This document shows, piece after piece, positions 54,401-62,889 of a stretch of 64,000 nucleotides of DNA. Below the pieces are notes generated by a model. The model was not told the origin of the DNA. It saw only the letters and a program-made list of their open reading frames with translations, and ran no database searches. Positions within the stretch are counted from its first letter, which is position 1. Every line of letters begins with the position of its first letter. Origin of the DNA: Kryptolebias marmoratus (taxonomy: Eukaryota > Chordata > Actinopteri > Cyprinodontiformes > Rivulidae). The stretch is taken from contig NC_051452.1 of assembly GCF_001649575.2 (NCBI RefSeq), positions 13,283,757 through 13,347,756 of the forward strand. The letters are read 5' to 3'. The translations under genes were made by a program, and so were the position numbers.

Positions 54401-56224
54401 TGGCTTCATTGTTTTGGACAAGACCTCTAAGAATAACAGAGAATAAGCCCTGATGGAGAAAATGGGGGTTTAAAGCCATGAAGTCCCCAAAATTCAGAGA
54501 TGAGAGGGCCACAGGACGTAGGAGGAAGTTTTTCCTGATGATGGCATTATAACTAAAACAAGCATATTTGTTTAGTTCGTCAGAGAGTTTGTGTTTAACA
54601 GCTGACAGCCGTGATGCGTCTGCTGATCAGTGCTGTTAAAAAGCAAAACATAAACTTGAAATTCAACGCATCTGACCACGACTTGCAAGCCTTTAGAAAT
54701 ATTGGTGTATGAAGTCCCGAGTAGTTTGCAGATGTCCAGATTCAAAAAAAAACATCTGCCAACTTCCTGCTAGCTACGTGTTGCCAGCACCTACGGTACT
54801 TGGGATTAAACAGAGGAAGGCTCCAAGTTCATTCATTCTTTTGCTTCTTCAGTATTTACACAGAAAACAGAAGTGACGAACACTCCTGAGACAGCAACAC
54901 CAATCGGCCTTAAACGCATCACACGCTGCCGCTCGCCGCGTCGAACCCGCCCGCTGCTGAGAGACGCCCTGTTGCTCCGCGTGGGAGCAAAGATCCGAGC
55001 GAAGGGAGCACGCCGCTTGGCTGGGTGTCAGGTCATTCAGCCTCTCTATCAATTATTGAACCAGCTCTGTTAGCCGAGCTCCCGCCTCACACCTAGCAAC
55101 CGCGAAACGCTAGAGCTGTTGCCCTGGCAACCTCCCGACCACGTCCGCAGCCATCGTAATACCAAAAGATCACAAGGGTTTCAGATCGGGCTGTGCTTCT
55201 CAGGTCCGATAAGATCCGAGTGAAAGAAACACACACACAGGAGGGGGGTGGGGGCGGCAGAGCATCACTCTGATTATTGTCTCCTTTTTTTCCCTGGATA
55301 AGTGGATTGACAAAAAAAAACCTAAAGACGCCATCTGTTAGGCGGCTTTAAATCCTTTTTTCCTTCAGGTCTGAAAGCAGCGTTCTCATTAGCCTAGTGT
55401 GGTGTAGAGGAAATAACTGCGTTTAGGACAAAGAAATGATCAGCCAAGGCTGGAGCTGTGAATACATCTTGTCAGCAATGACGGAGTGGGGCCCAGAGGA
55501 GGACAGGAGGGGGGGTGGGGATGGAGGTTTTACCTTGTGGCTGCTGATGATTCGTGGCGCCAGCAGCGACTGCTGGGTCCGGATGACCTTCTTGCGCTGC
55601 TTGAGCTCGGCCGTCAGCGTCCTCACCCTCTCCTCCTGCTTGCCGTGCTGAGCCAGCAGCTGCTCGCGCTCCCTACCGGCCGCCGCCAGCCTCTCCTCCG
55701 CCGCCCGCAGGTTCAGGCCGAGGAACTCCTGGCAGTGCAGGAGCCACTCCACCGTCAGCTGGGCCAGCTGCAGGAGCTTGACCAGCGCCGGGTCCACGGG
55801 GCTCTGGCACCGCGGGCACCGCTCGCCGCCCAGGCTGCAGAAGGTCACCGTGCCGATGTGCTCCTGGAGGGCGTCCACGTCCAGCTGGCTCGCCACCAGG
55901 TCCACGTCCACAGCGTTGATGCGTCGCCAGTCCACGCTCTCCCTGCGGGGGCGGAATTTGAAGGGGGGCAATGTGGGGGCGCCGCTGGACGGAGTCATCC
56001 CCGCAGGTCCGGCGTTCCCGGCGTGCTGGCTGAGCGGGGAGTTCAGGAGGGAGGGGATCCCTGCGGAGGAGTGGGTCCCCTGGGTGTCACTGCTGTAGGG
56101 GTAGTAGACTCCATCGTGAAACGGCTGAAACAAAGAGAGGCTCGAGATGAACGCCACACCGCTGCAGGAAGAGCAAAAAAAAGAGGGTACAACAGCCGAT
56201 CCGGTCCCCTGCCCTGCTTACCAT
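42612..56224 (-). CDS. dzip1: DAZ-interacting zinc finger protein 1 (iguana)
   Basis: Basal-body/centriolar-satellite protein required for primary cilium assembly and Hedgehog signalling (zebrafish iguana). Nineteen coding exons, in gene order: 56222-56224, 55534-56124, 51579-51663, 51327-51442, 51056-51214, 50839-50970, 49838-49900, 49623-49751, 48297-48345, 48101-48151, 47929-47988, 45888-46063, 45604-45796, 45505-45555, 45246-45417, 44811-45139, 43048-43169, 42803-42968, 42612-42709. All GT-AG and in phase; 914 aa (human about 870). Visible: conserved N-terminal block FKFRPRRESVDWRRINAVDV (57-76) with CPRC (104-107); one C2H2 finger C199-x2-C202-x12-H215-x4-H220; coiled coil about 228-430 rich in E, Q, K; then a low-complexity acidic/basic tail containing WSDVSELQEIDPKQLQ and KKPAGGVSI. 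dzip1 rather than dzip1l is chosen from its position next to abcc4 and cldn10. The 51-bp exon at 45505 may be optional. Confidence 0.95.
42803..42968 (-). CDS. dzip1: dzip1 coding exon 18
   Basis: 166 bp after TTGCAG: FTDLEESSDWVVSSLEDKQE ASKPTSLRGSGPLRKSLESP STSVWGTSTGKGHKS. Donor CAG|GTCAGT. Confidence 0.93.
43048..43169 (-). CDS. dzip1: dzip1 coding exon 17
   Basis: 122 bp after TTTTTAG: SKISDLARKMEKQFAERASK KPAGGVSILPERWDEVQELS. The KKPxGGV block is one of the best conserved parts of DZIP1/DZIP1L C-termini. Confidence 0.95.
43490..44085. mobile_element. Probable MITE in dzip1 intron 16
   Basis: GGGTCCATTCACAGCAACC at the left and GGACTATCAGGTGTGAATAC at the right form a loose inverted pair; the interior has paired GGTTCG-type blocks on both arms. 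Class not assigned. Confidence 0.45.
44130..44335. repeat. AGCTAAAA-type degenerate simple repeat, block 1
   Basis: Irregular units such as CTAGCTAAAA and AGCTAAAAGTAG over 200 bp in dzip1 intron 16. Confidence 0.8.
44709..44760. repeat. (GT)n microsatellite
   Basis: About 24 GT units with one CT interruption, in dzip1 intron 16, roughly 50 bases from the end of exon 16. Confidence 0.95.
44811..45139 (-). CDS. dzip1: dzip1 coding exon 16
   Basis: 329 bp after TTTTAG: SDDDSEEEESNTEEEEEEPQ, a basic stretch, then EEDEDDWSDVSELQEIDPKQ LQGFKDQNGNIPKKSYEK. Acidic clusters typical of the DZIP1 tail. Confidence 0.92.
45246..45417 (-). CDS. dzip1: dzip1 coding exon 15
   Basis: 172 bp after GTGCAG: MQIRPRSSSLPSRATQGTPG AAVKQPKTPQPAPRTRTSQP KTSTPNNRTALRVVTS. 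Basic, Pro/Thr-rich linker. Confidence 0.87.
45505..45555 (-). CDS. dzip1: dzip1 coding exon 14 (possibly alternative)
   Basis: 51 bp after TTACAG: APNLSPVPPTPEDQEEI, donor ATCA|GTGACT (non-consensus last base). Its length is a multiple of three and exons 13 and 15 also join in phase without it. Confidence 0.6.
45604..45796 (-). CDS. dzip1: dzip1 coding exon 13
   Basis: 193 bp: DQSSLKNKELTSLLAKLKLK REAAGRTLPDYWRCREEMMS VVDQKLGAQRRSPDS, donor AAG|GTGAGT. Confidence 0.92.
45888..46063 (-). CDS. dzip1: dzip1 coding exon 12
   Basis: 176 bp after CCCCAG: SSSVSERRPAASRAEPALAN KQRTPSSALKRNPSIKKEMR PELELSVVKKLEGLGV RS. The xELxxxxxKKLExLGV motif is conserved in DZIP1 proteins. Confidence 0.92.
46185..46645. 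repeat. AGCTAAAA-type degenerate simple repeat, block 2
   Basis: Irregular GGCTAGCTAAAAG and CTAAAAGTATCAAA units over 460 bp in dzip1 intron 11, same strand as block 1. Confidence 0.8.
47110..47823. mobile_element. Long-inverted-repeat element, copy in dzip1 intron 11
   Basis: Left arm CCTTTAAAGTGGGGTTCTGT GGAAAGTT; right arm, in reverse, TTCCACAGAACC preceded by GTCGTTCAAGGAGCCATCTA CAACAGGTAAGATATTAAT. Related to 49940-50830, 60633-60760 and 62890-63440. Confidence 0.6.
47929..47988 (-). CDS. dzip1: dzip1 coding exon 11
   Basis: 60 bp: EEPASALKLDPIQELSEEEK, donor AAAG|GTAAAG. The acceptor is weak (GTGTAG); an alternative AG nine bases further in would keep the frame. Confidence 0.68.
48101..48151 (-). 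CDS. dzip1: dzip1 coding exon 10
   Basis: 51 bp after TTCCAG: VAVSAPAPEPKAKRVVL, donor CG|GTGAGT. Supported by splice sites and phase. Confidence 0.75.
48297..48345 (-). CDS. dzip1: dzip1 coding exon 9
   Basis: 49 bp after CCACAG: IRSISSNPATKVVEVP. Supported by splice sites and phase only. Confidence 0.78.
48420..49215. repeat. AGCTAAAA-type degenerate simple repeat, block 3 (opposite strand)
   Basis: TTTAGCTAGCATTTTG and TTAGCTTTTAG units over about 800 bp in dzip1 intron 8; complement orientation of blocks 1 and 2. Confidence 0.8.
49623..49751 (-). CDS. dzip1: dzip1 coding exon 8
   Basis: 129 bp after CTCCAG: LLNELSRMQSSVTEHQQHGQ RLQQEMSRRLQEKEQTIRAQ REQ. End of the coiled coil. Confidence 0.94.
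49838..49900 (-). CDS. dzip1: dzip1 coding exon 7
   Basis: 63 bp after a T12 tract and AG: DKKWESRLQEIKAQHESEKN Q. Too short for an ORF scan; supported by phase and the KKWExRLQEI coiled-coil style shared with the family. Confidence 0.92.
49940..50830. mobile_element. Long-inverted-repeat element filling dzip1 intron 6
   Basis: Left arm (about 49947-50085): GTGGGGATTATGTGGAAAGG, AGTATCTTACCTGCTGTAGG, ACCTCAGTTTGG, GCTATTGGCTAGTC. The right arm (about 50697-50822) is its complement: GACTAGCCGTTAGCTC, CTACAACAGGTAAGATATTA, TTTCTGAAAG. The interior has the repeat also seen at 60490. Intron 6 is 49901-50838, so the element is nearly all of it. Confidence 0.65.
50839..50970 (-). CDS. dzip1: dzip1 coding exon 6
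   Basis: 132 bp after CGCAG: EANQTSRQEKAAGPVSAQPE RDVDAYREVQLQAIHKLEQQ MKKQ. Donor CAG|GTCAGG lies a few bases from the end of an inverted-repeat element. Confidence 0.93.
51056..51214 (-). CDS. dzip1: dzip1 coding exon 5
   Basis: 159 bp after TCCAG: EKEQQNMHKELLRELERFKA EEMARMDRKIEDSRDGMRRE MEFLYNRNIQALS. Coiled coil. Confidence 0.95.
51327..51442 (-). CDS. dzip1: dzip1 coding exon 4
   Basis: 116 bp: LQSDSEKKSQIESLKLEIST LKEQIVQQQQALQTKIAE. Heptad-like coiled coil. A 28-base T run lies about 12 bases upstream of its acceptor. Confidence 0.95.
51454..51481. repeat. Poly(A) run / poly(T) tract of the dzip1 exon 4 acceptor
   Basis: 28 A on the plus strand, i.e. 28 T on the gene strand ending about 12 bases before the exon 4 acceptor. 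Confidence 0.95.
51579..51663 (-). CDS. dzip1: dzip1 coding exon 3 (zinc finger)
   Basis: 85 bp after CCTTAG: CLHCDKSFLNSSFLQNHMQR RHPDEYQT. Entire C2H2 finger in one exon. Confidence 0.96.
52385..52572 (+). mobile_element. LINE reverse-transcriptase C-terminal fragment
   Basis: Broken frame reads ALRWLPIGRRINLHILPLQY KAVNGLVPQYIRDILT, the well-known LHWLPVxxRIxFKILLLTYK-ALNGLAPxYI pattern of fish LINEs. In dzip1 intron 2. Confidence 0.75.
52575..52935 (-). repeat. Unnamed four-copy repeat, copy D (reverse)
   Basis: Complement of the copy A/C block order; AACTAAAATAGTAAATAATC, TCTAACAGGTGTGTCTTCAG, CCAGACCAATAAAAATC, TTGCCAAGTGATAAATCGCC. It follows directly after a LINE fragment in dzip1 intron 2. 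Confidence 0.7.
53103..53302 (+). mobile_element. tRNA-derived SINE
   Basis: A-box-like TGGATCAGTGGTTAGAG, perfect B box GGTTCAATTCC (53158-53168), and a 3' part GTAAAGCGCTTCGAGTGATC...GCTATATAAGTA typical of fish SINEs. In dzip1 intron 2. Confidence 0.75.
55534..56124 (-). CDS. dzip1: dzip1 coding exon 2
   Basis: 591 bp after TGTTTCAG: PFHDGVYYPYSSDTQGTHSS ... FRPRRESVDWRRINAVDVDL ... CPRCQSPVDPALVKLLQLAQ ... KQRKKVIRTQQSLLAPRIIS SHK. GC-rich; this composition explains the long antisense ORFs over it. Confidence 0.96.
56222..56224 (-). CDS. dzip1: dzip1 coding exon 1 (start codon only)
   Basis: The exon ends AACCAGAGG-ATG|GTAAGC, so only the ATG is coding. The next exon opens CCG TTT CAC (PFH), and human DZIP1 also begins MPF. 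Intron 1 is 97 bp. Confidence 0.85.
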
Positions 56225-57060
56225 CCTCTGGTTCTGCTGGAGACAAACCGAGCCCCCGTCGCTCCACTCCACCAGTTCCGCCCCCTTGCGAGCAGCTCAC
56301 AGCGACAGGCAGGGCGTCCGGCCGGTTACCATGGAGACGGAGACTAGCGTCCCTGGGGAGAGGAATGTTATCAAAACACGGCAGGCAATGAGTCAAATGT
56401 ACTTCCCCGCAGAGCCGGGCGGAGACAGCCTGCATGAACTACAGATACCTGACATGAAGCTGAGGAGAAACGAAGAAGAAGCAACCGAACTTAGCCGAGC
56501 GAGCGCGCGAGGGAGAAGCTCCTAGCTAACAGGCGCTTCACGGTCATTTCACGTCTCGGCAGATCTTTTTTTTTTTTACACTTCTCTCCACCTAAACAAT
56601 AGGAGGCAAGCTTGAACTTGTCTTAACAACAGCAGACAGGGCTTACGGCCACGACTAAACACAAAACACCTTACTTTTTTTCCCCCCGAACAACCAATTA
56701 TAACAAACTTGCGTCGTAAAGTCCTTCACGCTCGCGTGGCTAACGGACACGTCTTAAAAGAAAACTTTAAATTAGACATCACTGAAACTGTGAAAACTAG
56801 CTACTAATGTTCGCACTTTACGACTTTAGAAAAAACAACTTACCGTTAGGAGTTGTATTGTTAAATGACAGCCTTTAAAAAAAAAAGTTTTCATCGACGA
56901 CACCCCGGGCGGTTTGAGGGTGACGTAGCTGCTGGCCTCCACATTCCTAAATCCCTGTTCTGAAGAAGAAAAGACCGCCGGTAAGCTAGGCCCAGCAAAT
57001 ACACAACTTCCGGTGTATGCCTTCAAAATAAAAGGTACACGACAAACAAAACGGGTAGTT
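56225..57060 (-). promoter_or_regulatory. dzip1: dzip1 5' UTR and promoter region (approximate)
   Basis: The first exon's untranslated part begins at 56225 going right. The region to about 57010 is relatively GC- and CpG-rich for this window (GCGAGCGCGCG near 56500). No TATA box seen; exact start unknown. Confidence 0.4.
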
Positions 57061-58661
57061 TGTAATTAGTAAGCACATACAATACAGTTCTTCTTTTAAA
57101 AATCGTCACGCAAGCACAATTAAACTATTTAGGAGCAAAACCAGAAAGTCGACTTCAGACTGTGACCACCAAAAACTACTTTTTGCTTTTACTTTGAACG
57201 AGCATACCTTCATTTCCGGTGTTATTCTGTCAGGTTCAGCCTTGAGCTCGCAGTAAGATGGGGGGAAGGGAGAAGCAGCTTTTTTTAAACAAGGGGGAGT
57301 CAAAAAAAACAGGGGTGAGCGAGTCGATGGGTACCTATTTTAGCGGAAGAAAACAGTTTTTATGTCAAGATCCCAGGACGAAAGGAATATGAATGTTTAC
57401 ATCTAATTCTTTTCTCCTCTCCATCTCACATTTTCCTCCCTGTTGTGAAACTCAACACAACTAAACCCCAACAAAACACGTTTTAGACGTAAAGTTTTCC
57501 CCAGCAGTACTGATTCCTGCATTACACATTGCAACTAACGTTATTCTGTGTCTCTAACTAAATATCTTAATAATACAAATCATAAAAAAATCAATGTTTT
57601 GTGGAAAAAGTACATTTTGCAGCCGCAGCTCAGAGGAAGTGGAGCACTAAACGCAGCAAAAATATTCACAGCAGATTAAAAATGTGTCAAAAACAATTAT
57701 TACACTTAGAATATTGGATTATAAATGCAGCCTATTAGTTACAGCTGAAGCCCACATGTCAAATACATAAAATTAAGAGAAAAGCAGGATGATGCAGTGA
57801 ACATCAACTGGCGGTCCGCCTGCCAATCCTGAGCCGCTGAGGGGGCCTTTTCGGGCCTGCGATGGGGTGATCAGCTTCATTCATGTTTCCTGTTAGTGTT
57901 TTCCACAAACATCGATATTACATACATGATAATAGCACATACACAAAACTGTCCTGCCATTATTACCATTATTATTGTTGTTTTTATTGTTATTATTGTT
58001 GTTGTTATTCTCTGCATCAAAGCTCGTGGAGTCTGCTAAGAAAAATTCTGTCTCCTAAGTCCCTTTTCTTGGTGATTCCTGGTTGAGTGTGAAAAATAAT
58101 TTGTAAAAATGACATATTTGCTAAAGGGTGTCAACAAAAACCTATTTAGTTGGTGAAGCAGTTCAACATCTGGACTTGCTTTTGAGTGGATTTCCACGAG
58201 CCACTACAATGTGTGCTGTGGAATCACCAGAAGGGGTCAGCAGAGATCTGAGCTGACTCCTTGCTGATGTTGGGGGGAAGGGGGGGGTATTGGTGATTTT
58301 ATTTTTGTTGTGATGGAGAGCAGCTGCAGGAGGCGACAGGAGCGAACCTTCCTCTATGCAAAAAAAAATCCCACCCTTTTTACGACTCCTTTCCGCAGAA
58401 CACCACAGGATTAATTCTCATGCAGGGCAGCGCCGATGCTGAAACAGCACTTCTGCGTGGAAACTAGTGCCCGTCACTTTGTGCTGAACTCTCCATCAGA
58501 GTCCCAGTGCTGACAGAAGCTGACTGTGTGCCATCTCTGTGATCAGTCCCTCAGACAGCTTCAGTCCAGTCCTGATGAATAGAGATTTTAATTCCTGCAG
58601 ACAGGTCCTGTGACTGTCAGTGTAGCCTGAGGCGAGCAAGGGGGCGGGCGGGGGCCGGGCG
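57061..58661. other. Intergenic, nothing recognised
   Basis: AT-rich with a short trinucleotide-like TTATTG/TTGTTG stretch near 57960-58010. dnajc3, expected here by comparison with human, was not detected. Confidence 0.5.
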
Positions 58662-58708
58662 NNNNNNNNNNNNNNNNNNNNNNNNNNNNNNNNNNNNNNN
58701 NNNNNNNN
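58662..58708. other. Assembly gap of 47 N inside a GC-rich tandem repeat
   Basis: Flanks on both sides are GGGGGCCGGGCG units (58640-58661 and 58709-58727). Confidence 0.98.
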
Positions 58709-58727
58709 GGGGGCCGGGCGGGGGCCT

Positions 58728-60110
58728 CCCCTCCTCCCAGGCCGGATAAAGACAAGCCCATCTTCAGCAGCGGGATCCCGGTGGAGCAGTGAAGTTCAGC
58801 TCCAGGACAGGAATCATGCCAGCCTCCTATTATGTGAACGCTGATTCACACTATTGTTTTTCTGTACGTTTCTTTTTTTCCCCTTCATCAAATGTCTTCT
58901 GCTTACTTTGTGCCATCTTAACCATTCATAGATTGAAAGGCTCAGCTCAATCAGGACCTGTCTGCTCAGACTTTTAGTGTTTGTAGTTTTTTTACTTTTA
59001 AAAGAATTCAGCTGAAATACTCTGAGAGCCCTTCAAAATGTTATTCTCTGAAATCGACTTCAGCGCTGCTTTTGTCTTCTGCTACTTTTAGCTTTTAGGT
59101 ACTATTTTTTGCTAATTGTAGCATTTAGAATTTGCTTTGCTCATTTTTAGTTTTATCTACTGTTTTGCTAAGTTAGCCTTTAGCTATGGGTTTGGTTGTT
59201 TTAGCTTCTAGCTATCTTTGTTAAATTTAACTTTTAGATGCAGCTTTGCTGATTTTAGCTTTCAGTTACTGTTTTGAAATTTTATGTTTTAACGACAATT
59301 TCACTAACTTTATATTTTAGCTATTTTTCCCTAAATTTAGCTTTTAGCTGCTGTATTGATAATTTTTGGGTTCAGCTACTGTTTTACTAATTTAACCTTT
59401 AGCAAAGGGTTTGCAGAGCTTTTAGCTATGGTTTAGCTAATTTTAGCTTTTTCTCTACATTTAACTGTTAATTTTAGCTCAGTGCGATTTTGCTAACTTT
59501 AGATTTTGTTAGTTTTAATTTTTAGATAGTTTTGCTGATCTTAGCTTTCAGCTATTGTTTTGTTCATGTTATTGTTTAGCTATGTTCTCCTATATTTTGC
59601 TTTGGCTACTGCATTGCTAAGTTTGGGATTTAGCTACTGCTAGAAGCTAAAATTAGCAAAAATGTAGCAAAAAGCTACAATCAGCAAAACCACAGCTAAA
59701 AGTTACAATTTGCTGAACTACTGCTGCTGGTTAAAGAAGCAAAGGTGTGGTTTTGCTAATTTGAGCTTTTAAATATTGTTTTGTGAAGCTTAGCTTTCAG
59801 CTGCTGTTCTGCTGACTTCAGCTGCTGTTCTGCTTGTTTAAAGTGGAACAAACCCCAGAGAAGTTGTTCGGCTCTTCCTCTGGCTGTCTGAGAAATCCTT
59901 CCTGTCTCCCCTCAGCCTTCAGGCCAGAGTTATGACGCTAACTTGGAAATAAAAGCTGCACTTTTTAAGAAGTTTACCGGCATGAGAGACACGGCAGAGG
60001 AGTTGTTGCATTAGTCATGCAGTAAAAAGGAGCCGAGGCCCGAGCAGAGGAAGAGGAGCGCACCTCCTGAGATGAGTAAGCACAGCCCTACACTCAATTT
60101 ACTGCTTGAT
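58728..60110. other. Intergenic: simple-repeat block 4 and possible orphan exons
   Basis: From about 59070 to 59820 irregular TTTAGCTTTTAGC units with a short reversed patch (GCTAAAATTAGCAAAA at 59645). Two short open stretches after polypyrimidine-CAG (58741 and 59914) look slightly exon-like but match nothing I know. Confidence 0.45.
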
Positions 60111-60632
60111 TTATGAGTTCATTTCCTGCACCAAGTTCTCAGCGGGGGTTGAGGTGGTATATCTTCCCACTATAGGTAGCTGTGGCTCCACTTCCCAATC
60201 CCCCCGGGACCCACTCTCACCGCCGCGGGCCTTACCGGGACTATAAATAATGGCTTCTGTAACAAGTACACATCGAACACAGAGAGGAGAGGAGAGGAGA
60301 GGAGAGGAGAGGAGAGGATGCCCCGACATCTTTATTCATGAAGGAGGTTCTTATCTTTCAACGCCGTGCGCCATATGCATTCAGACCACACGGCATACTA
60401 ACAGGCTGGGTACAGCGCCGCTCAGTGTTTACAGAGCTCACGCTAAACAGGAACTCGTGCGCCCAAAGCACGTGATGGGGATGACTCTCAGCTACTACCA
60501 CGCCAAGTTCTAGCTCAGTGTCTGCAAAAATGACTGAGTTATGGCCATTATAGTGTTTACAAATTAGAATTGGCTGTAGCGGCCAATTCAGTTGCTATTT
60601 GATCTGTTTTTGGCATTAAGGTGCTTTCCAAT
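60111..60632. other. GC-rich island and (GGAGA)n repeat
   Basis: 60160-60240 is GC-rich (CCCCCCGGGACCCACTC, CCGCCGCGGGCC) with no identity I can assign; (GGAGA)n at 60282-60318; 60490-60632 is the dispersed CAGCTACTACCACGCCAAG repeat also in dzip1 intron 6. Confidence 0.5.
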
Positions 60633-61260
60633 TAAAGAGATATTTTGACGTGGGGTTTTGTTATGGTTATAAACAATTAATATCTTACCTGTCGTAGATA
60701 GCTTTGCAGACAACTTTCAGTTTGGGAAACACAATTTTTTATTTTGAGCAAACCGACGAGCTCAGGAAAAAACTGTACTACTGTCGTCTTAAAACACGTC
60801 AAAGTCCAAGTTTTCACAGTGCTTCGTGTGGTGGTGTTTCACAGAATTTTATGCTGCTGCTAATTTTGTATGCCATGGCGAGTTACATTAAAAGCCACGG
60901 TTTTTTTGGAAACAGCATTTTCAGTGGTGGCCAGGGCATATATACCACATTTCTGCTGGAATGAGTGTGTAATGAATGGCGTAAAAGTTTTAAAACGCTC
61001 ATCTTTCTTGTCTATTGTTGTCAATAAATGTGTCAAAAAACGCCCTATGTGTAAATACACATGCGCCGCAGTGTCAACGGTGATCACCATGGTTTTAAAA
61101 GGGTTAACCGGCATGAAAGAAAAAGATCTGAGTTGTTTTTTAAGCAGTTAATGTTCATACAAGCATTCATTAACTCGGCAATACACTCTGAGAGGACCCC
61201 ATCCATGGATATTATAGAGACACAACCAAAAGCTTGAAGTTGAAGTCACAAACATAATTG
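60633..61260. other. Intergenic, part of long-inverted-repeat family
   Basis: 60640-60760 matches the left arm of 49940-50830 (GTGGGGTTTTGTTATGG, TTAATATCTTACCTGTCGTA). The rest has only short random ORFs. Confidence 0.45.
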
Positions 61261-61261
61261 C

Positions 61262-61265
<4 letters not shown>

Positions 61266-61299
<34 letters not shown>
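61266..61299. repeat. (AT)n microsatellite
   Basis: About 17 AT units. Confidence 0.95.
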
Positions 61300-61302
<3 letters not shown>

Positions 61303-61329
61303 CCTTGAGAAACTGGGCTCTGAAATCTA

Positions 61330-61870
61330 CTTTAGTACACTTGCCTCCATTTTAGTTTTAAGCTGCTAAGCTAATAATTTTACTTTGCTAGTTTTAGCTT
61401 TTTGCTAGTGTTTGCTAATTTGATTTTATGATTTAATTGATTTAATTTATTAATGCTTTGATGGTTTTACCTTATTGTTACTATTATGCAAATTTTAGCT
61501 TGTAGCTAGTGTTTTACTTATTTTGGCTTATACCGTTTTTCTCATTTTAGCTTTTAGGAACTGTTTTGCTAATTTGTTTTTTGCTAAATCTTTGCTGGTT
61601 TTACATTATTGCTACTATTATGCTAACATTGGCTTGTAGCTAGTGTTTTGCTACTTTTAGCATAAAAATCCCATTTCTTTGCTAATATTTGGCTGGCTTT
61701 AGCTTTTTCTTACCGTTTTGCTCATTTTGGCTAGTAGCTACTGTTTTGCTGGTTATAGGTTGTGCTTATTCTAGTTTTTAGCTAAAGGTTTGCTGGATTT
61801 TGCTTCTGGCTACTCTTTTGCTAATTTTCCCTTCTGTTCTGGCACTTTTAGCTTTTACAATTCAGTTTCA
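61330..61870. repeat. AGCTAAAA-type degenerate simple repeat, block 5
   Basis: TTTTGCTAATTTTAGCTTGT AGCTAGTG-type units over 540 bp, same orientation as block 3. Confidence 0.75.
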
Positions 61871-62889
61871 GCTTCTTCAACAAATCAAGACAACAGAAGT
61901 CTTCAAAAAAAAAAACAAAAAACTAGTAACACAGAATAAAACTAATCTTTTCAGCTTGGTAGGATGTGTACATTGACCTCCATGTTTTCAGCTCACACCG
62001 TGGTCATGCCACCCGTCCAGCTGACCACAGATGTGGGAGTCTTAGTGCCAGTCTGAACCCTTTTACCGGGACCAGCAGCCTGGCTCGGATCAGGATCTCG
62101 CTGCTGTCCGTGGAGCTGCAGCCCCGCCGCTGCCCACTGGCTTACCGCTCAGACACTTTGTTGTCTATTTTCTGCCCAGCGGCAGCGGCAGGGGTCAGCG
62201 TTGTGGGAAGGAGAGATGAAAGAGGCGCTGCAGCGAGGAGCGTCCCACTGTTCGCTTTCATTGTCCCCGGTGAAACTCGCTCCGGTCAGAGAGGACCCCG
62301 GCTCTAAACAACAACACACAACAGAAAAGTGACCAGGATTTTTTTTTTTTTCTTTTCGTTTTTCTCTTCCTCCTTATCCTCCCACCAAGTCAGGAGGCCT
62401 TTCGCTCTGCAGGGAAAATCAGCCGCAGCAGCAGATCTTTTGAAGAAAGCCCAGGTAATGGGATGGAATCTATACGAGGAGAGTAACGTGTGATGAATGT
62501 GCTCTAAACTCACACTGCACCGTCCACACTCCCCTGCAAATTCCTCCTTTACCATCAAGTGACTACATATTTATAGTTAAACTGTCAACGTTTCACACCA
62601 GCGTCACGCTTCAAGTGTACTTTCAGGTGTAATTCTGATCCTTAACCAGCGTTATGAATAGAGGCAGACTTCGGCGGTGTTGTTCCTCCGAACAAAGATC
62701 TTTTATTGCAATACGCTGGAGCTGCCCTCAAAATGTCAGTTTAACGTATTGGTACAACTACGTGCCTTGTACAATAATTATCTGGTTAATTTTAAGCCGA
62801 AAAATACATTTCTGATTTCTAGCTTGGACAGCCTGACCCACATAGAAATGTCTCTGTGCTACTTTAGCTTTGTGCTCTGTTTGGAAAAA
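61871..62889. other. Intergenic, GC-richer patch, no named gene
   Basis: 61966-62307 is an open 113-codon frame in GC-rich DNA; 62003-62054 in another frame follows TTTTCAG and reads HTVVMPPVQLTTDVGVLVPV then stop. Neither is recognised. Confidence 0.35.

Noticed and set aside
55486..56391. 301-codon plus-strand ORF, the longest in the window
   Set aside because: It lies antisense to dzip1 exon 2, whose GC-rich codons keep the other strand open. No recognisable domain, and the minus strand has a clear homologue and splice sites.
60112..60250. GC-rich block that might be a small nuclear or ribosomal RNA gene
   Set aside because: Compared mentally with 5S, U1, U2, U4, U5 and U6 landmarks and none fits; no pol III boxes.
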